Source: Halorussus lipolyticus
GTDB taxonomy: Archaea; Halobacteriota; Halobacteria; Halobacteriales; Haladaptataceae
Direction: 5' to 3'
Assembly: GCF_029338375.1 (NCBI RefSeq)
Contig: NZ_CP119804.1
Location: forward strand, 2,624,955-2,688,954
DNA length: 64,000 nucleotides
Position numbers and translations under genes: made by a program. Below the pieces are notes generated by a model that saw nothing but the letters and a program-made list of their open reading frames with translations, had not been told where the DNA came from and did no database searches. Positions within the stretch are counted from its first letter, which is position 1; each line of letters starts with the position of its first letter. Shown piece by piece: positions 18,727 to 27,716 of the stretch.

Positions 18727-19735
18727 CGCTGAAACCCCGCTCGCCGCGCTGGTCCGCAAACCCGAGAGCGAGGCCGCCATCGCGGCCCTGCAAGACGAAG
18801 GCGTCTACGACGCGACCCGACGGGTCCGGGAACACAGCGACGAGTTCGTGGAACTGCCTGTCATCGACCCGCCGACCGAGACCGACGTGCTGGACGTGGT
18901 GGAGCAGGTGGACCCCGAGCGCAGACTGCCGGACCTCGATTCGCACCTCCGGGAGATGGGGTGGTCCGAGGCCGAAATCGCTCGCGCGCCGGGGTCGTGG
19001 GCGGTCGTCGGGAGCATCGTTTTGGTGACGTTCGAGGACTGTCCCGACCGCGAGGAGGTCGCCGAGGCGCTCCTTTCGCTCCACGGCGAGGCCGACACGG
19101 TGCTGGCCCACGAGGGCGTCTCGGGTGAACACCGCGAACCCTCGGTCTCGGTCGTGGCTGGTGCGGGCGACACCGAGACGGTCCACACCGAACACGGGAC
19201 CCGGTACGCGCTGGACCTCTCGAAAGTTATGTTCTCGCCGGGCAACAAGGCCGAACGCGCCCGGATGGGCGAGGCGGTCGAACCGGGCGAGCGCGTCTTC
19301 GACATGTTCGCGGGCATCGGCTACTTCACCCTGCCGATGGCCCGCGCCGGGGCCGAGGTGACTGCGGTCGAGAAGAACCCCGAGTCCTTCCAGTTCCTCG
19401 TGGAGAACGCGATGCTCAACGACGTTTCAGACCGCGTGTCGGCCTTCCGGGCGGACTGCCGCGACGTGGAGATGGACCCCGAGGCCGACCGCGTGGTGAT
19501 GGGCTACTACGAGGCCGCGGACTACCTCGATTCGGGCCTCTCGGCGCTGAAACCCGGCGGCGTGGTCCACATGCACGAGGCGACGCCCGAGGACCTCCTC
19601 TGGGACCGCCCGGTCTCTCGCCTCCGGGACGCCGCCGAGGAGGTCGGCAGAGAAATAGAAGTCCTCGACCGCCGGAAGGTCAAGAGCCACAGCGAGGGCG
19701 TCTGGCACGTCGTCGTGGACGCCCGAGTGGAGTAA
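18716..19735 (+). CDS. taw2: tRNA wybutosine-pathway enzyme Taw2/TYW2-like (Trm5 superfamily)
   Basis: The 339-residue protein has the SAM-binding motif VFDMFAGIGYFTLPMA (about 195-209) and the adenine-binding acidic residue in VEKNPESFQF. In place of the catalytic NLP motif of Trm5 it has DRVVMGYYEAADYL, and a M-G-Y sequence at this site is typical of TYW2/Taw2. That enzyme transfers the aminocarboxypropyl group of SAM to 4-demethylwyosine at position 37 of tRNA-Phe. The start ATG lies inside the NMD3-like gene. The alternative, a Trm5 guanosine-37 methyltransferase, is less likely because the NLP motif is absent. Confidence 0.8.
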   Translation: MTSSAETPLAALVRKPESEAAIAALQDEGVYDATRRVREHSDEFVELPVIDPPTETDVLDVVEQVDPERRLPDLDSHLREMGWSEAEIARAPGSWAVVGSIVLVTFEDCPDREEVAEALLSLHGEADTVLAHEGVSGEHREPSVSVVAGAGDTETVHTEHGTRYALDLSKVMFSPGNKAERARMGEAVEPGERVFDMFAGIGYFTLPMARAGAEVTAVEKNPESFQFLVENAMLNDVSDRVSAFRADCRDVEMDPEADRVVMGYYEAADYLDSGLSALKPGGVVHMHEATPEDLLWDRPVSRLRDAAEEVGREIEVLDRRKVKSHSEGVWHVVVDARVE

Positions 19736-19818
19736 TCCGGCAGAGCGCGCTGGATAACACAATCCGGCCGTTCTCCGTTCTCGGCCAGCTTTAAGCCCCG
19801 TCGCTCGCACGTCGGCGT

Positions 19819-19998
19819 ATGCCCAAGTGCCCGTCCTGCGGCGGCGACGTCGCCGACCCGAACTACCGCAAACAGACCGTCGAACCCAAGACCGACCGCG
19901 GCGGCGTGACCGTCACCGCCACGACCGGCCAGCAGTACTGGATGGTGCTGTGTCCGAACTGCGAGGTGGTCCTCGGCACCGTCGAGGGACGCCAGTAG
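19819..19998 (+). CDS. Small zinc-ribbon protein
   Basis: This is a 59-residue protein with two knuckles, CPSCGG at residues 4-9 and CPNCEV near residue 45. They form a rubredoxin-type zinc ribbon spanning nearly the whole chain. Small CPxCG zinc-finger proteins are abundant in haloarchaea and several affect growth or regulation. No specific role can be given. It follows the taw2 gene by 83 bp on the same strand. Confidence 0.75.
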   Translation: MPKCPSCGGDVADPNYRKQTVEPKTDRGGVTVTATTGQQYWMVLCPNCEVVLGTVEGRQ

Positions 19999-20208
19999 GC
20001 CTCCGGTAGAGTTCGACCATCTGCCGGCCGAACAGCAAACTATACGTTGCTAAAAGAATTACAAATATTTTTATTATGGGTGTTTAGTTGTCTTTGACAG
20101 TTGGCTAGCTTCTCGGAGGACACTCCTCGCGCTGTGCCGACCCCCGACCGCCGAAGACGTGTCTCTATCTCGGTAATTTCAAGTGTAATCGAGGTACAGA
20201 ACGAAAAG

Positions 20209-21423
20209 ATGGGTACACGACCGCGCCAACTCCTCTCTTTTCTCGAAGGTGTTTCGACCACCGAGATGCAGTTGGCCGCAAGCGCAGTTCTCCTCGTCGC
20301 TGGCGTCGCTACGACTCGGTTGTTCGCTCCGCTCGGCGTGAAATTCGCTCGAAGAAAGATTACGGAGACGCTCGTCCGCGGACGAGTCGAACGCGGCCTA
20401 GCGTTGGTCGCCGAGTACGTCCCGTGGCGGGTTCCGGCGTGGTTGTTCGTCCGCCTGTTACAGGGCGTCGTCGTCTCGCTCACGACGCTGGCACTGCTGG
20501 CCGTCTGGGGACAGTTCGAACTCCTGTTGACGCTGTTCGCGCTGTTCCAGCAGTCGATTCCGGTGTTGATACAGGTCGGTTTGACTGCCGGCCTCGTGTT
20601 GGGGGCCTACGTCGGCACGGACTTTCTCGAAGACTGGTTGGCGCGGTTCACCGAGCGGTCCGATAGACTGACCAGCCATCAGGAGGAGATTTCGGTCCGG
20701 GTCCTCCAACTCGTGACGTTCACGGCCGTCGGACTGGTCGTGCTGTCGATTTGGAACGTGGATTTGAGCGGTCTGCTGGTCGGGGCCGGGTTCCTCGGTA
20801 TCGTCATCGGTATGGCGGCCCGCCAGACGCTCGGGTCACTCATCGCCGGATTCGTGTTGATGTTCGCCCGCCCGTTCGAAATCGGCGATTGGGTCGAAAT
20901 CGGCGAGTACGAGGGTATCGTCACCGACATCACGATTACTAACACGCGAGTCGAGAACTTCGACGGCGAGTTCGTCATCATCCCGAACGACAAGGTGGGC
21001 GACAGTACGGTCATCAACCGGACCAAGAAGGGCAGACTCAGGCTTCGCCTCGACGTTGGCATCGATTACGAGGCCGACGTGGAGGAGGCCGTCGGCCTCG
21101 CCAAGGACGCGATGAAGGAAGTCGATCCGGTGATGGTCGTCCCCTCGCCGGAGGCCCACCCCAAGCAGTTCGGCGATTCGGCGGTCGTCGTCGAACTCCG
21201 GTTCTGGATAGACAAGCCCAGCGCCCGGCGTAAGACCCGCGCTATCGCCGCCGTCGTCCGCGAGGTCAAGTCGGCATTCGACCGCGAGGGCGTCAAGATT
21301 CCGTATCCTCAGCGCGAACTCGCCGGCCGCGAGGAGACCCGCGGCTTTCAGGTGCGTCACGAACCGCCGGGGAACGCTCCGGCAGACGCCAACGAGAGGC
21401 GTCCGCCACTCGAATCCCAGTAG
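20209..21423 (+). CDS. MscS family mechanosensitive ion channel
   Basis: From the ATG at 20209 the protein has 404 residues. Hydrophobic helices lie at about residues 18-40, 80-105, 115-140 and 180-225. The pore-lining helix and beta domain start LLVGAGFLGIVIGMAARQTLGSLIAGFVL and continue FARPFEIGDWVEIGEYEGIV, the MscS signature. The C-terminal alpha/beta domain follows to about residue 375. The channel opens under membrane tension and protects against osmotic downshock. A TTG at 20101 would extend it by 36 unlikely residues. Confidence 0.93.
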   Translation: MGTRPRQLLSFLEGVSTTEMQLAASAVLLVAGVATTRLFAPLGVKFARRKITETLVRGRVERGLALVAEYVPWRVPAWLFVRLLQGVVVSLTTLALLAVWGQFELLLTLFALFQQSIPVLIQVGLTAGLVLGAYVGTDFLEDWLARFTERSDRLTSHQEEISVRVLQLVTFTAVGLVVLSIWNVDLSGLLVGAGFLGIVIGMAARQTLGSLIAGFVLMFARPFEIGDWVEIGEYEGIVTDITITNTRVENFDGEFVIIPNDKVGDSTVINRTKKGRLRLRLDVGIDYEADVEEAVGLAKDAMKEVDPVMVVPSPEAHPKQFGDSAVVVELRFWIDKPSARRKTRAIAAVVREVKSAFDREGVKIPYPQRELAGREETRGFQVRHEPPGNAPADANERRPPLESQ

Positions 21424-21476
21424 GTCGCTGGTCCGCGACCCAAAAAATTATTTCACTCGAATTACTCGCGTTTCGT

Positions 21477-21569
21477 ATGGACGACGACACGCGCCAGAAA
21501 CTGATTTCGATATTCTTCGTACTGCTGATGCTCAGTTCGGGCGTCGCCTACACGATTTCGCTCATCTAA
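21477..21569 (+). CDS. 30-residue single-helix membrane miniprotein
   Basis: The ORF encodes a short charged N-terminus (MDDDTRQK) followed by one hydrophobic helix of about 20 residues. It has its own start 54 bp after mscS and ends 80 bp before the convergent helicase gene. A charged head plus a single helix is a typical membrane miniprotein layout. I believe similar peptides occur in other haloarchaea, but I could not check this. Confidence 0.5.
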   Translation: MDDDTRQKLISIFFVLLMLSSGVAYTISLI

Positions 21570-21649
21570 GTCTCGGTCGGTGCGAAATCGCCCGGTCGAG
21601 TTTCCCACCGTCAGGGCGTCGCAGGTCACCCCGCGCTCGTCGGAGACGA

Positions 21650-23515
21650 CTACTCCACGTCCCAGACGTCCGCCATCGGACTCTTTCGCTCGCGGGTCCC
21701 GCCGGACGAGGTTCCGCCCGAGGACGACCCGCCGGACTCCTCGCTGGCCGACTGTGCGCTCGACGACTGTCGCCCGCGACTGTCCGACGAGTGCGAGTCG
21801 GTCCGAGTGCTGTTCCGGGACCGGCCCCGGTTCCCCGCGCTGGCCACCTCCGCAGTCGCCCCCTCTGCCGACTTGCTCGCGCTCTGGGGGTCGAACTCCG
21901 GCAGGTCGGGGCGACTCATGCACTCGACTTGCTCGCGGAACCAGTCGGGGGTGTCTCCCTCGGCCCGGTCGAAGACCTGCAAGAGACTCGAATCCGCGAG
22001 ATACGTCGCGCCGTAGTCGTCGGGCGACCGGACGACCCGGCCGCAGGCCTGAATCACGGTCCGGAGCGCAGACCGGTAGTACCACGCCCACTGGCCCTCC
22101 TCGAGGCGGTGGGCGACTCGGGAGTCGTTGGTGTTGAGGAACGGGGCCTTGCAGATGACCTGCCAGCGCGCTAAATCGCCCTTCAGGTCGAGGGCCTCCT
22201 CCATCTTGACCGAGAGAAAGACCTCCTCGCCGTCGGTAGCCTTCCACGAGTCTAACTGGGCGTCTCTGGTTTCCTTGTCGTGGGTCCGGATGCGGTCGCC
22301 GACGCCCATCTGGTCGAGGCTGTCGGCCAATCGCTCTTGAATCGCGTAGGAGTGGCAGTGAACGATTCCCTTCTCGCCGCGGTGTTCCTGCATCACCTGC
22401 ACCACGGTCCGGGCGATGGCTGGCAGGGTGTCGTCGCGGTGTTCGTAGGTCATCTTGCCCTGCGTCACGTCGTAGAGCGGCCGGTTCTCGACCGGGAAGG
22501 TGTGGCCCACGTCCACCAGCGCAACGTTCTCGGGGTCGAGGCCGACCTGCCGACAGAACGCCTGCTTGTTCAGAATCGTCGCCGACAGCAGGGCGAACTT
22601 GTTGCCCCGCTCCCAGACGGTGTGGCTCAGATACCGCTCGGGGTTCATCGGCTTGATGGTGATTGCTCCGCCGGCACCGCCGGGTTGGTCCACCACCCAC
22701 GTCGTCGCGCTCTGGGTGTCGCGGTAGTCCTCTACGAACCAGTCCAACTCGCCGATGAGTTCTTGGAGTCTGTCGCGCTTCCCGGCCTCGTCGGGGGTCA
22801 ACTCCTGCTTTGCGACCAACTCGTCTTTCCGGCGCTCGCAGGCGTTCTGAATCCGGTCGGCGTACTCGACCGCCCGGTCAACCCCGGCGCTCTCCAAGTC
22901 GGGAATCTTCAGGTCGTCCCAGATGGGCACGGTTCGGGGGTTGAGGTCGATGGCGGCGTACATCTCGGCCCACTCTGCGAGTCCGTGGGCCTCGTCTATC
23001 ACCACCACGTCGCGTTTGCGGAACACCTCTGACCCAGCAGTCCGCATGAAGTACGCCAGCGTCATGGCCGCGATTTCGCGGTTGCTCGCAATCGCTCGGT
23101 CCGAGAAGTAGGGACACCGATGTTTGACCGAGCAGTCGTATCCCTTCTCCCGAGCGCAGGGTGCCCTGTCCACCGGGGTATCGGTTTCTCCGGGGAGTAT
23201 GCAGTTGTAGTTGCGCTTGCCCCGGATGATTTTGAGGTCGTCCAACAGGTCGTCCTCGGCCACGTCGTCCAACTGGGAGACCTGCGGCGTGGTGTAGTAC
23301 GCCCCGGTGGCGTCGCTCGGCGCGGCCTCGTCGGGTTGGCGGGCGCACCCGGCGATAGCGCGCGCCAGCAGGGACTTGCCGCTCCCGGTCGGCGCGCGGA
23401 CCAGAACCACGTCGTTGCCCTCGGCGAAGGCGGATTCGATGTCTCCGAGGGCGTCACGCTGGTTGCCCCGATAGGAGGGCGCGGGGAACTCCTCGAATAT
23501 CCGGTCGGGGTTCAC
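21650..23515 (-). CDS. ATP-dependent DNA helicase, XPD/DinG (Rad3) type with Fe-S domain
   Basis: The 621-residue superfamily 2 helicase has Walker A APTGSGKS (41-48), the DEAH box (D174-H177), SATIL as motif III, and QACGRVVRSPDD as motif VI. Between motifs I and II four cysteines (C105, C120, C128, C134) match the 4Fe-4S domain of XPD, FancJ and DinG. These enzymes unwind DNA 5' to 3' in repair. The last 90 residues are a Ser/Gly/Glu-rich low-complexity tail. It is a single-gene unit, separated by 89 bp from the small zinc-finger gene upstream. Confidence 0.92.
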   Translation of the reverse strand: MNPDRIFEEFPAPSYRGNQRDALGDIESAFAEGNDVVLVRAPTGSGKSLLARAIAGCARQPDEAAPSDATGAYYTTPQVSQLDDVAEDDLLDDLKIIRGKRNYNCILPGETDTPVDRAPCAREKGYDCSVKHRCPYFSDRAIASNREIAAMTLAYFMRTAGSEVFRKRDVVVIDEAHGLAEWAEMYAAIDLNPRTVPIWDDLKIPDLESAGVDRAVEYADRIQNACERRKDELVAKQELTPDEAGKRDRLQELIGELDWFVEDYRDTQSATTWVVDQPGGAGGAITIKPMNPERYLSHTVWERGNKFALLSATILNKQAFCRQVGLDPENVALVDVGHTFPVENRPLYDVTQGKMTYEHRDDTLPAIARTVVQVMQEHRGEKGIVHCHSYAIQERLADSLDQMGVGDRIRTHDKETRDAQLDSWKATDGEEVFLSVKMEEALDLKGDLARWQVICKAPFLNTNDSRVAHRLEEGQWAWYYRSALRTVIQACGRVVRSPDDYGATYLADSSLLQVFDRAEGDTPDWFREQVECMSRPDLPEFDPQSASKSAEGATAEVASAGNRGRSRNSTRTDSHSSDSRGRQSSSAQSASEESGGSSSGGTSSGGTRERKSPMADVWDVE

Positions 23516-23604
23516 TGTTCTAATTCAGGCGCGATTCGGGATAAAGCCTGTCGGTCTCGGTGGTTCGAGTATCGTGAGACAGACGCCGAACGAGACAGAC
23601 CGAA

Positions 23605-23814
23605 TCAGGATTTTCCGAGCGCCGCCACGTCCTCACCACTCGGGTCGTCGGGCAGTCGCTCGATGCACTCGAAACACAGGAAGTGTTCGGTCCCGTCGGC
23701 GTCGAATTCGAGGGTCATCCCGCCGGTCGAGTCGTTTTCGAGGGTCCAGAGGTTGGCGATGCCGCCCGCGATTTTGACCTCCTCGCCACAACCGTCGCAG
23801 GTGTCGGTGGCCAT
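23605..23814 (-). CDS. Small zinc-finger protein
   Basis: The 69-residue protein has CDGCGE (C6, C9) and CFEC (C47, C50), spaced as one zinc ribbon, with a beta-rich centre. The Met at 23814 (MATDTCDGC) is a better start than the upstream in-frame one, which adds a sequence without family character. It appears to be a conserved small haloarchaeal protein of unknown role. Confidence 0.7.
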   Translation of the reverse strand: MATDTCDGCGEEVKIAGGIANLWTLENDSTGGMTLEFDADGTEHFLCFECIERLPDDPSGEDVAALGKS

Positions 23815-23930
23815 GGCCCAACTCGTCGCCCGAACGACAAAGCCCTGCCGACGGATTTCGAATCGTATATATCCGAGTTCGTAGTGAGAGTGAGTATCAG
23901 AGTCGGCACGGGCCGATGTGGGGAAAGAGG

Positions 23931-24254
23931 ATGCACGAACCAGAATCATTAGTTGCGACTGCGGTGGACCTCGGGAATAGCTCGCCGAACGTATCTCATA
24001 GTTACTACGACCCTGTAGATGGCGGTAGCCTCGCCGAGACGATATTGGAGACGCTGGAGGCGGCGTCGGACCGCCCGGCCACCGAGATGAACGTCCGCCT
24101 CTACGACGCTATCGACCCGGACGCGCTCGACGACCTTTTCGAACCGACCCGCGCCGGGTCGAACCGGGACGAGGGTCGAGTCTCGTTCTCCATCGCCGAG
24201 TTCGCGGTTGACGTTCACGCCAGCGGCCACGTCTTCGTCCGGCCGATGAACTGA
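23931..24254 (+). CDS. HalOD1 output domain protein
   Basis: The 107-residue protein matches the HalOD1 domain (PF18545): SLAETILETLEAAS, RLYDAIDPDALDDLF, and a C-terminal VSFSIAEFAVDVHASGHVFV. HalOD1 is a haloarchaeal domain thought to act as an output or signalling module, alone or fused to receiver domains. Here it stands alone. An ATG at 23916 is also possible and would add five residues. No sensor kinase or receiver gene is adjacent. Confidence 0.8.
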   Translation: MHEPESLVATAVDLGNSSPNVSHSYYDPVDGGSLAETILETLEAASDRPATEMNVRLYDAIDPDALDDLFEPTRAGSNRDEGRVSFSIAEFAVDVHASGHVFVRPMN

Positions 24255-24373
24255 ATGCGAGCCAATACAAACAGTAATTTGTTTCTTTTACACCAGTAGT
24301 GGCGTCTTTAGAATAGGTAAAGGTTGCTTACCGCCGTCGCGGCTTCGCGGCCCGCTCCGAGGAGTCCGGCGCG

Positions 24374-24691
24374 CTACAGTCGGTCGTCGGGGGCGTGTTC
24401 GTCGGCCACGCGGGCGGCCTCCTCGGCGTACCGCTCGCGGGTCTCGGGGTCGTCCACGGTGCCGAGACTGTCGGACGAGGCCTCGACGGCGGCGGTGGTC
24501 GGTCGGTCGTCGCCGAAACTGGTCAGCGCCCGCTCCTTTCGGAGGTATCGGCGTCCGTCCGGGGTCGCGTAGACGAGGATGACGATGTTCTGCTCGTCGT
24601 CCGAGTAGGTGCGCTGGACCAACCAAACCCGGACTGTCTCGTCGGCGGTGTCCTCGTTGCTGGCGTCTCCTGTGGTCGATTCGGTCTCCAT
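24374..24691 (-). CDS. Hypothetical small acidic protein
   Basis: The 105-residue protein has an acidic Ser/Thr-rich head (1-18) and a beta-rich core with VWLVQRTYSDDEQNIVILVYATPDG cut by a turn at residues 30-50. The C-terminal half is helical and Glu/Asp-rich. There are no cysteines, signal or membrane helix. It is divergent from the YkgJ-type gene, and no family is assigned. The 119 bp downstream hold no gene. Confidence 0.55.
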   Translation of the reverse strand: METESTTGDASNEDTADETVRVWLVQRTYSDDEQNIVILVYATPDGRRYLRKERALTSFGDDRPTTAAVEASSDSLGTVDDPETRERYAEEAARVADEHAPDDRL

Positions 24692-24768
24692 ATCGATTCG
24701 TAGGCGCTCGCCGGAGATAACGGTGTGCCCGACGATTTATGCCACCGGGAACCATACCAGAGAGGGTC

Positions 24769-25632
24769 ATGGAAGTGAACTGCGAGGAGTGCGCCGGGTG
24801 TTGCATCGACTGGCGCGCAATCGCACCCGAACCCAGCGACCACGAGCGTCGGGGGCCGCGCGAGCCCTTGGACGACACCTACAATCTCGTGGCGCTGACT
24901 CGGGACGACGCTCGGGCGCTCCTCGACGCCGGACTGGCCGACGCGCTGACGCCCCGACTCTGGCGCGACGAGGACGGCGTCGAAATCGACGGCGTGCCCC
25001 TCTCGACCATCGACGGCAAGCCCGCGTTCTTCCTCGGCCTTCGCAAGCCTCGGAAGCCGGTCGGCCCCTTCGGGACGGACTCCTCGTGGCTCCCGACCTG
25101 CGTCTTCCTCGACCCGACGACGCTCCAGTGTCGGATTCACGACGAGGAGACCTACCCCACCGAGTGCGCCGAGTATCCCGGACACAATCTGAAACTGGAC
25201 CACGAAACCGAATGTGAGCGCGTCGAGGAGTCGTTTGGCGGGAACCGCCTGCTGGACGACGACCCGCCAGAGGACCTCTCGGGGTTCCTGTTCGGCCCGC
25301 AAGCCGTGGGTCAGAAGGTGTTCGTCTTCCCCGACCCGGAACGCCTGTCGGGCGTCGTCGCCCGCGCCGAGGCCGGCGAACTCACCGCCGACGACCGCGC
25401 GCTGTTCGTCGCAGTCGCGGTGTCGTCTGCACCCGGCACGACGAGAGTTGCCGAAGACAAGTTCGAGTTGGCGCTCCCCGAGGCCCGCGAGACCGATTCG
25501 TGGGCGGGCCGGGCCATCGCCGACTGGGAGGAGCGCGCCGGTGAGGCGGGGACCGAAGCCCCAGACTCGGAACTGGCCCGGCGCGTCGAGGAGGAACGCG
25601 GCGCTCCCGAAACTCCCGGTTGGGACGAGTAG
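24769..25632 (+). CDS. YkgJ family cysteine-cluster protein
   Basis: The N-terminus VNCEECAGCC carries the CxxCxxCC cluster (C5, C8, C11, C12), and further cysteines follow in PTCVFL, LQCRIH, PTECAEYP and TECERVE. This is the pattern of the YkgJ/UPF0153 family, a putative Zn or Fe-S binding domain of unknown function. The C-terminal half (about 155-287) is a helical extension. An AGAGGGT sequence directly before the ATG at 24769 favours that start over the ATG at 24739. Length from this start is 287 residues. Confidence 0.8.
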   Translation: MEVNCEECAGCCIDWRAIAPEPSDHERRGPREPLDDTYNLVALTRDDARALLDAGLADALTPRLWRDEDGVEIDGVPLSTIDGKPAFFLGLRKPRKPVGPFGTDSSWLPTCVFLDPTTLQCRIHDEETYPTECAEYPGHNLKLDHETECERVEESFGGNRLLDDDPPEDLSGFLFGPQAVGQKVFVFPDPERLSGVVARAEAGELTADDRALFVAVAVSSAPGTTRVAEDKFELALPEARETDSWAGRAIADWEERAGEAGTEAPDSELARRVEEERGAPETPGWDE

Positions 25633-25694
25633 GACAGACCGACAGGAGAGCGCAGTCGCTACGCAGTACGGACACCGAGCAAATCAGTAATGCG

Positions 25695-25871
25695 CTATTT
25701 ACCCGACTTTATCTCCTCGAACTGGTCGAGGAGCGCCTCGGCGGAGTCACCGGAGTCGTACTCTACGGAGCCATGATAGGTCGTCCGGTCGTCGTCCTCG
25801 CTGACATCGACGGTGTTGTTCTTGCGTTCGCGGCGTTCGTGTTCGTCTTCGTCATAGGCACCCATTGACAT
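25695..25871 (-). CDS. DUF5786 family protein
   Basis: The 58-residue protein reads MSMGAYDEDEHERRERKN at the start and SGDSAEALLDQFEEIKSGK at the end, matching the haloarchaeal DUF5786 family over its full length. It is highly charged and without cysteines. Its function is unknown. The Met at 25871 fits the family start; upstream in-frame codons to 25886 add only five residues. Confidence 0.8.
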   Translation of the reverse strand: MSMGAYDEDEHERRERKNNTVDVSEDDDRTTYHGSVEYDSGDSAEALLDQFEEIKSGK

Positions 25872-26054
25872 GGCAACCACACTCATAGTTGGCGTGGGTT
25901 AGTAATGAATGTAACGGACAATTACGTTCTTTTCCCTCCTCGAAAACAGGTCGATACAGCGACGGCTGTCTCGGGGACAGCGCCCGGTCGGTGGTCCTCG
26001 GGGAAGGAATCTGGGGCGTTCGTCACAAGAGGTAAATTCCTCGCGTGGCAAGAA

Positions 26055-27077
26055 GTGAACGTGGCGAGTCCGCTCCGCTTTCGCCGCTCCACGGAGCGGT
26101 GGACTGACGATAGAATCGAACGCGACATCTACGAACCGCTGGACGGGAAGTTCGGCGCGCAGTTGCTGACACCCCACTACGCCGGGCCGTCTAGCTACCG
26201 CACGCGCCGCATCGAGATGGGCAACGGCGATTTGGCGCTGTTCTGCTGGAACGACGACGAGGCCTTCTGGCTCGGCAACACCGAGACGCCCTCCGCGCTC
26301 TGGCGCACCGAGAAGTACACCTTCGAGGAGATTCCCTACTCCGTCGCCCGGTGGGCACAGCGCGAACTACTGGCTGATTTGACAGTCGAGGACCCGTGGC
26401 TGGCCGAGTACGACCACCTCTCGTGGTTCTTCCTCCCGGTCCTGTTCTCGAAGGACGGCCGACACTCGACCCGGACGTTCTTCCGGGAACACGCGATGGG
26501 ATTCCCCGACTCCTCCCGCGACGACGCGCTGGCGTTCTACGAACGATTCCTGAGTACCGGCGTCTTGGACGACCACCGCTACGAAATGGCGTCGAAAATC
26601 GGCACTAGCCCGCAAGTTGACCCCGTGCGGATGGCCTCGGCGATGAGCGAGTTCACCGCGGCCAAGGTCCTGACCGACGCCGACTACGGGATTACGCCCG
26701 AAATCGAGGTCACGACCGGCCACTCGCTGGACTTTCAGGCTCACCCCGAGGAGGGCAACGATAGCGAGGCCCCGCTGGTCGAAGTCACTCGACCCCGACC
26801 ACCCACGAGGCGACACGCCGACACGCCGACCGCCGCGGTCCGCGAGACGGCCGAGACCAAGACCTCCGGCCAACTCCAGAAGCACGGCGGCGGCGCGGTC
26901 CTGTTCGTGGACTGCTCGGGATTCCGCGAGGACGAGTGGGCCGCGGTCAAGGGCGAGAAACCGAGTGTGGGCCACCGGCCAGCGGTGGTCTTCCGCGCCC
27001 GGCCCTCGGGCAGAATTGAGGCCTACAGCGAGGGAACGCTCCCGCTGGACCTCGACGGCGCTATCGACTGGGTTTGA
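26055..27077 (+). CDS. DUF5784 family protein
   Basis: From a GTG start at 26055 (a second GTG is at 26061) the protein has about 340 residues and begins VNVASPLRFRRSTERWTDDRI, the usual start of the haloarchaeal DUF5784 family. Other family segments are ALFCWNDDEAFWLGNTETPS, FFREHAMGFP and AVLFVDCSGFREDEW. The ATG at 25905 would add 50 residues whose third codon positions are far less GC-rich, so they are probably untranslated leader. The pattern EIEVTTGHSLDF plus EVTRPRPP recalls restriction-endonuclease-like folds, but this is only a guess. The function is unknown. Confidence 0.8.
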   Translation: MNVASPLRFRRSTERWTDDRIERDIYEPLDGKFGAQLLTPHYAGPSSYRTRRIEMGNGDLALFCWNDDEAFWLGNTETPSALWRTEKYTFEEIPYSVARWAQRELLADLTVEDPWLAEYDHLSWFFLPVLFSKDGRHSTRTFFREHAMGFPDSSRDDALAFYERFLSTGVLDDHRYEMASKIGTSPQVDPVRMASAMSEFTAAKVLTDADYGITPEIEVTTGHSLDFQAHPEEGNDSEAPLVEVTRPRPPTRRHADTPTAAVRETAETKTSGQLQKHGGGAVLFVDCSGFREDEWAAVKGEKPSVGHRPAVVFRARPSGRIEAYSEGTLPLDLDGAIDWV

Positions 27078-27161
27078 GAGATAGCGAACTGGTCGCGGTG
27101 GCGGTGCAGTAGTGGTGCTGTTTCGGTGTAGTCGCGGTACTGTAGCGTACCAGCAATCCTA

Positions 27162-27293
27162 CCGCGAGCGAACGAAGTGAGCGAGCGGACCGAGGAATCC
27201 CTTGAAAGCGCGCCACCGGCGCGCTTGAGGAGGTGACGAAGTGTTTTTGGTCGAGCTTTTTATCGAGCGAGGCCGCCAGCGGCGGCCTCGCTC
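27162..27293. repeat. Tandem-hairpin intergenic repeat element
   Basis: Three elements follow one another. First, at 27162-27188, is a GAGCGA-rich motif with the core CGAACGAAGTGAGCGAG, a core I recognise as recurrent between genes in haloarchaea. Second is a hairpin at 27206-27226 with nine-base arms AAGCGCGCC/GGCGCGCTT. Third is a hairpin at 27265-27293 with perfect 13-base arms around AGC, preceded by T-rich tracts. The block lies between convergent genes, so it may also terminate transcription in both directions. Confidence 0.65.
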
Positions 27294-27308
27294 GCAATGA
27301 AAGGTCGT

Positions 27309-27593
27309 TTAGAACGAGACTTCTCCCGGCCCCGCCGTGCCGAGCGTCGTCGGGTCCCGGTCGCTGTACCCCTTCCGGCCGATGGCCTTCCCGCTGACTG
27401 CCGAGTAGAGTAGCTCCTCGGCCTCGCTGGAGGTGCCGCAGGTCTCGGACTCGACGCGGGCGAACACCTCGCCGATGGTCTCGGTCCCGTTCGGCAGGTC
27501 GAGTTCGTAGTCGCCGTAGGAGTCGGTGAGTTGGTCAGTCGTCGCGGGGTAGTCGTGTTCGCGGAGCAGTTCGGTCGCCTGTTGGAGCGTCAT
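27309..27593 (-). CDS. DUF5789 family protein
   Basis: This 94-residue protein matches DUF5789: a helix then EHDYPATTDQLTDSYGDYEL, DLPNGTETIGEVFAR, and the strongly conserved ending SAVSGKAIGRKGYSDRDPT. The function is unknown. An upstream TTG in frame is less likely than the ATG at 27593. The gene is convergent with DUF5784 across the hairpin block. Confidence 0.8.
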   Translation of the reverse strand: MTLQQATELLREHDYPATTDQLTDSYGDYELDLPNGTETIGEVFARVESETCGTSSEAEELLYSAVSGKAIGRKGYSDRDPTTLGTAGPGEVSF

Positions 27594-27716
27594 CGACAAC
27601 TTCTACATCAAAGTTAATGATAAATCTTGCTGGGCATGAGTAATGACGAATTTAAGGTCATTAAGGCCGGACCGCGATAACGAAGCGTTTTCGGGGACCC
27701 GCGACATTCTGGGGAT

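Noticed and set aside
25905..26054. N-terminal extension of the DUF5784 gene from the ATG at 25905
   Set aside because: Third codon positions in this stretch are roughly half GC, unlike the rest of the gene, and the family start fits the GTG codons at 26055/26061.
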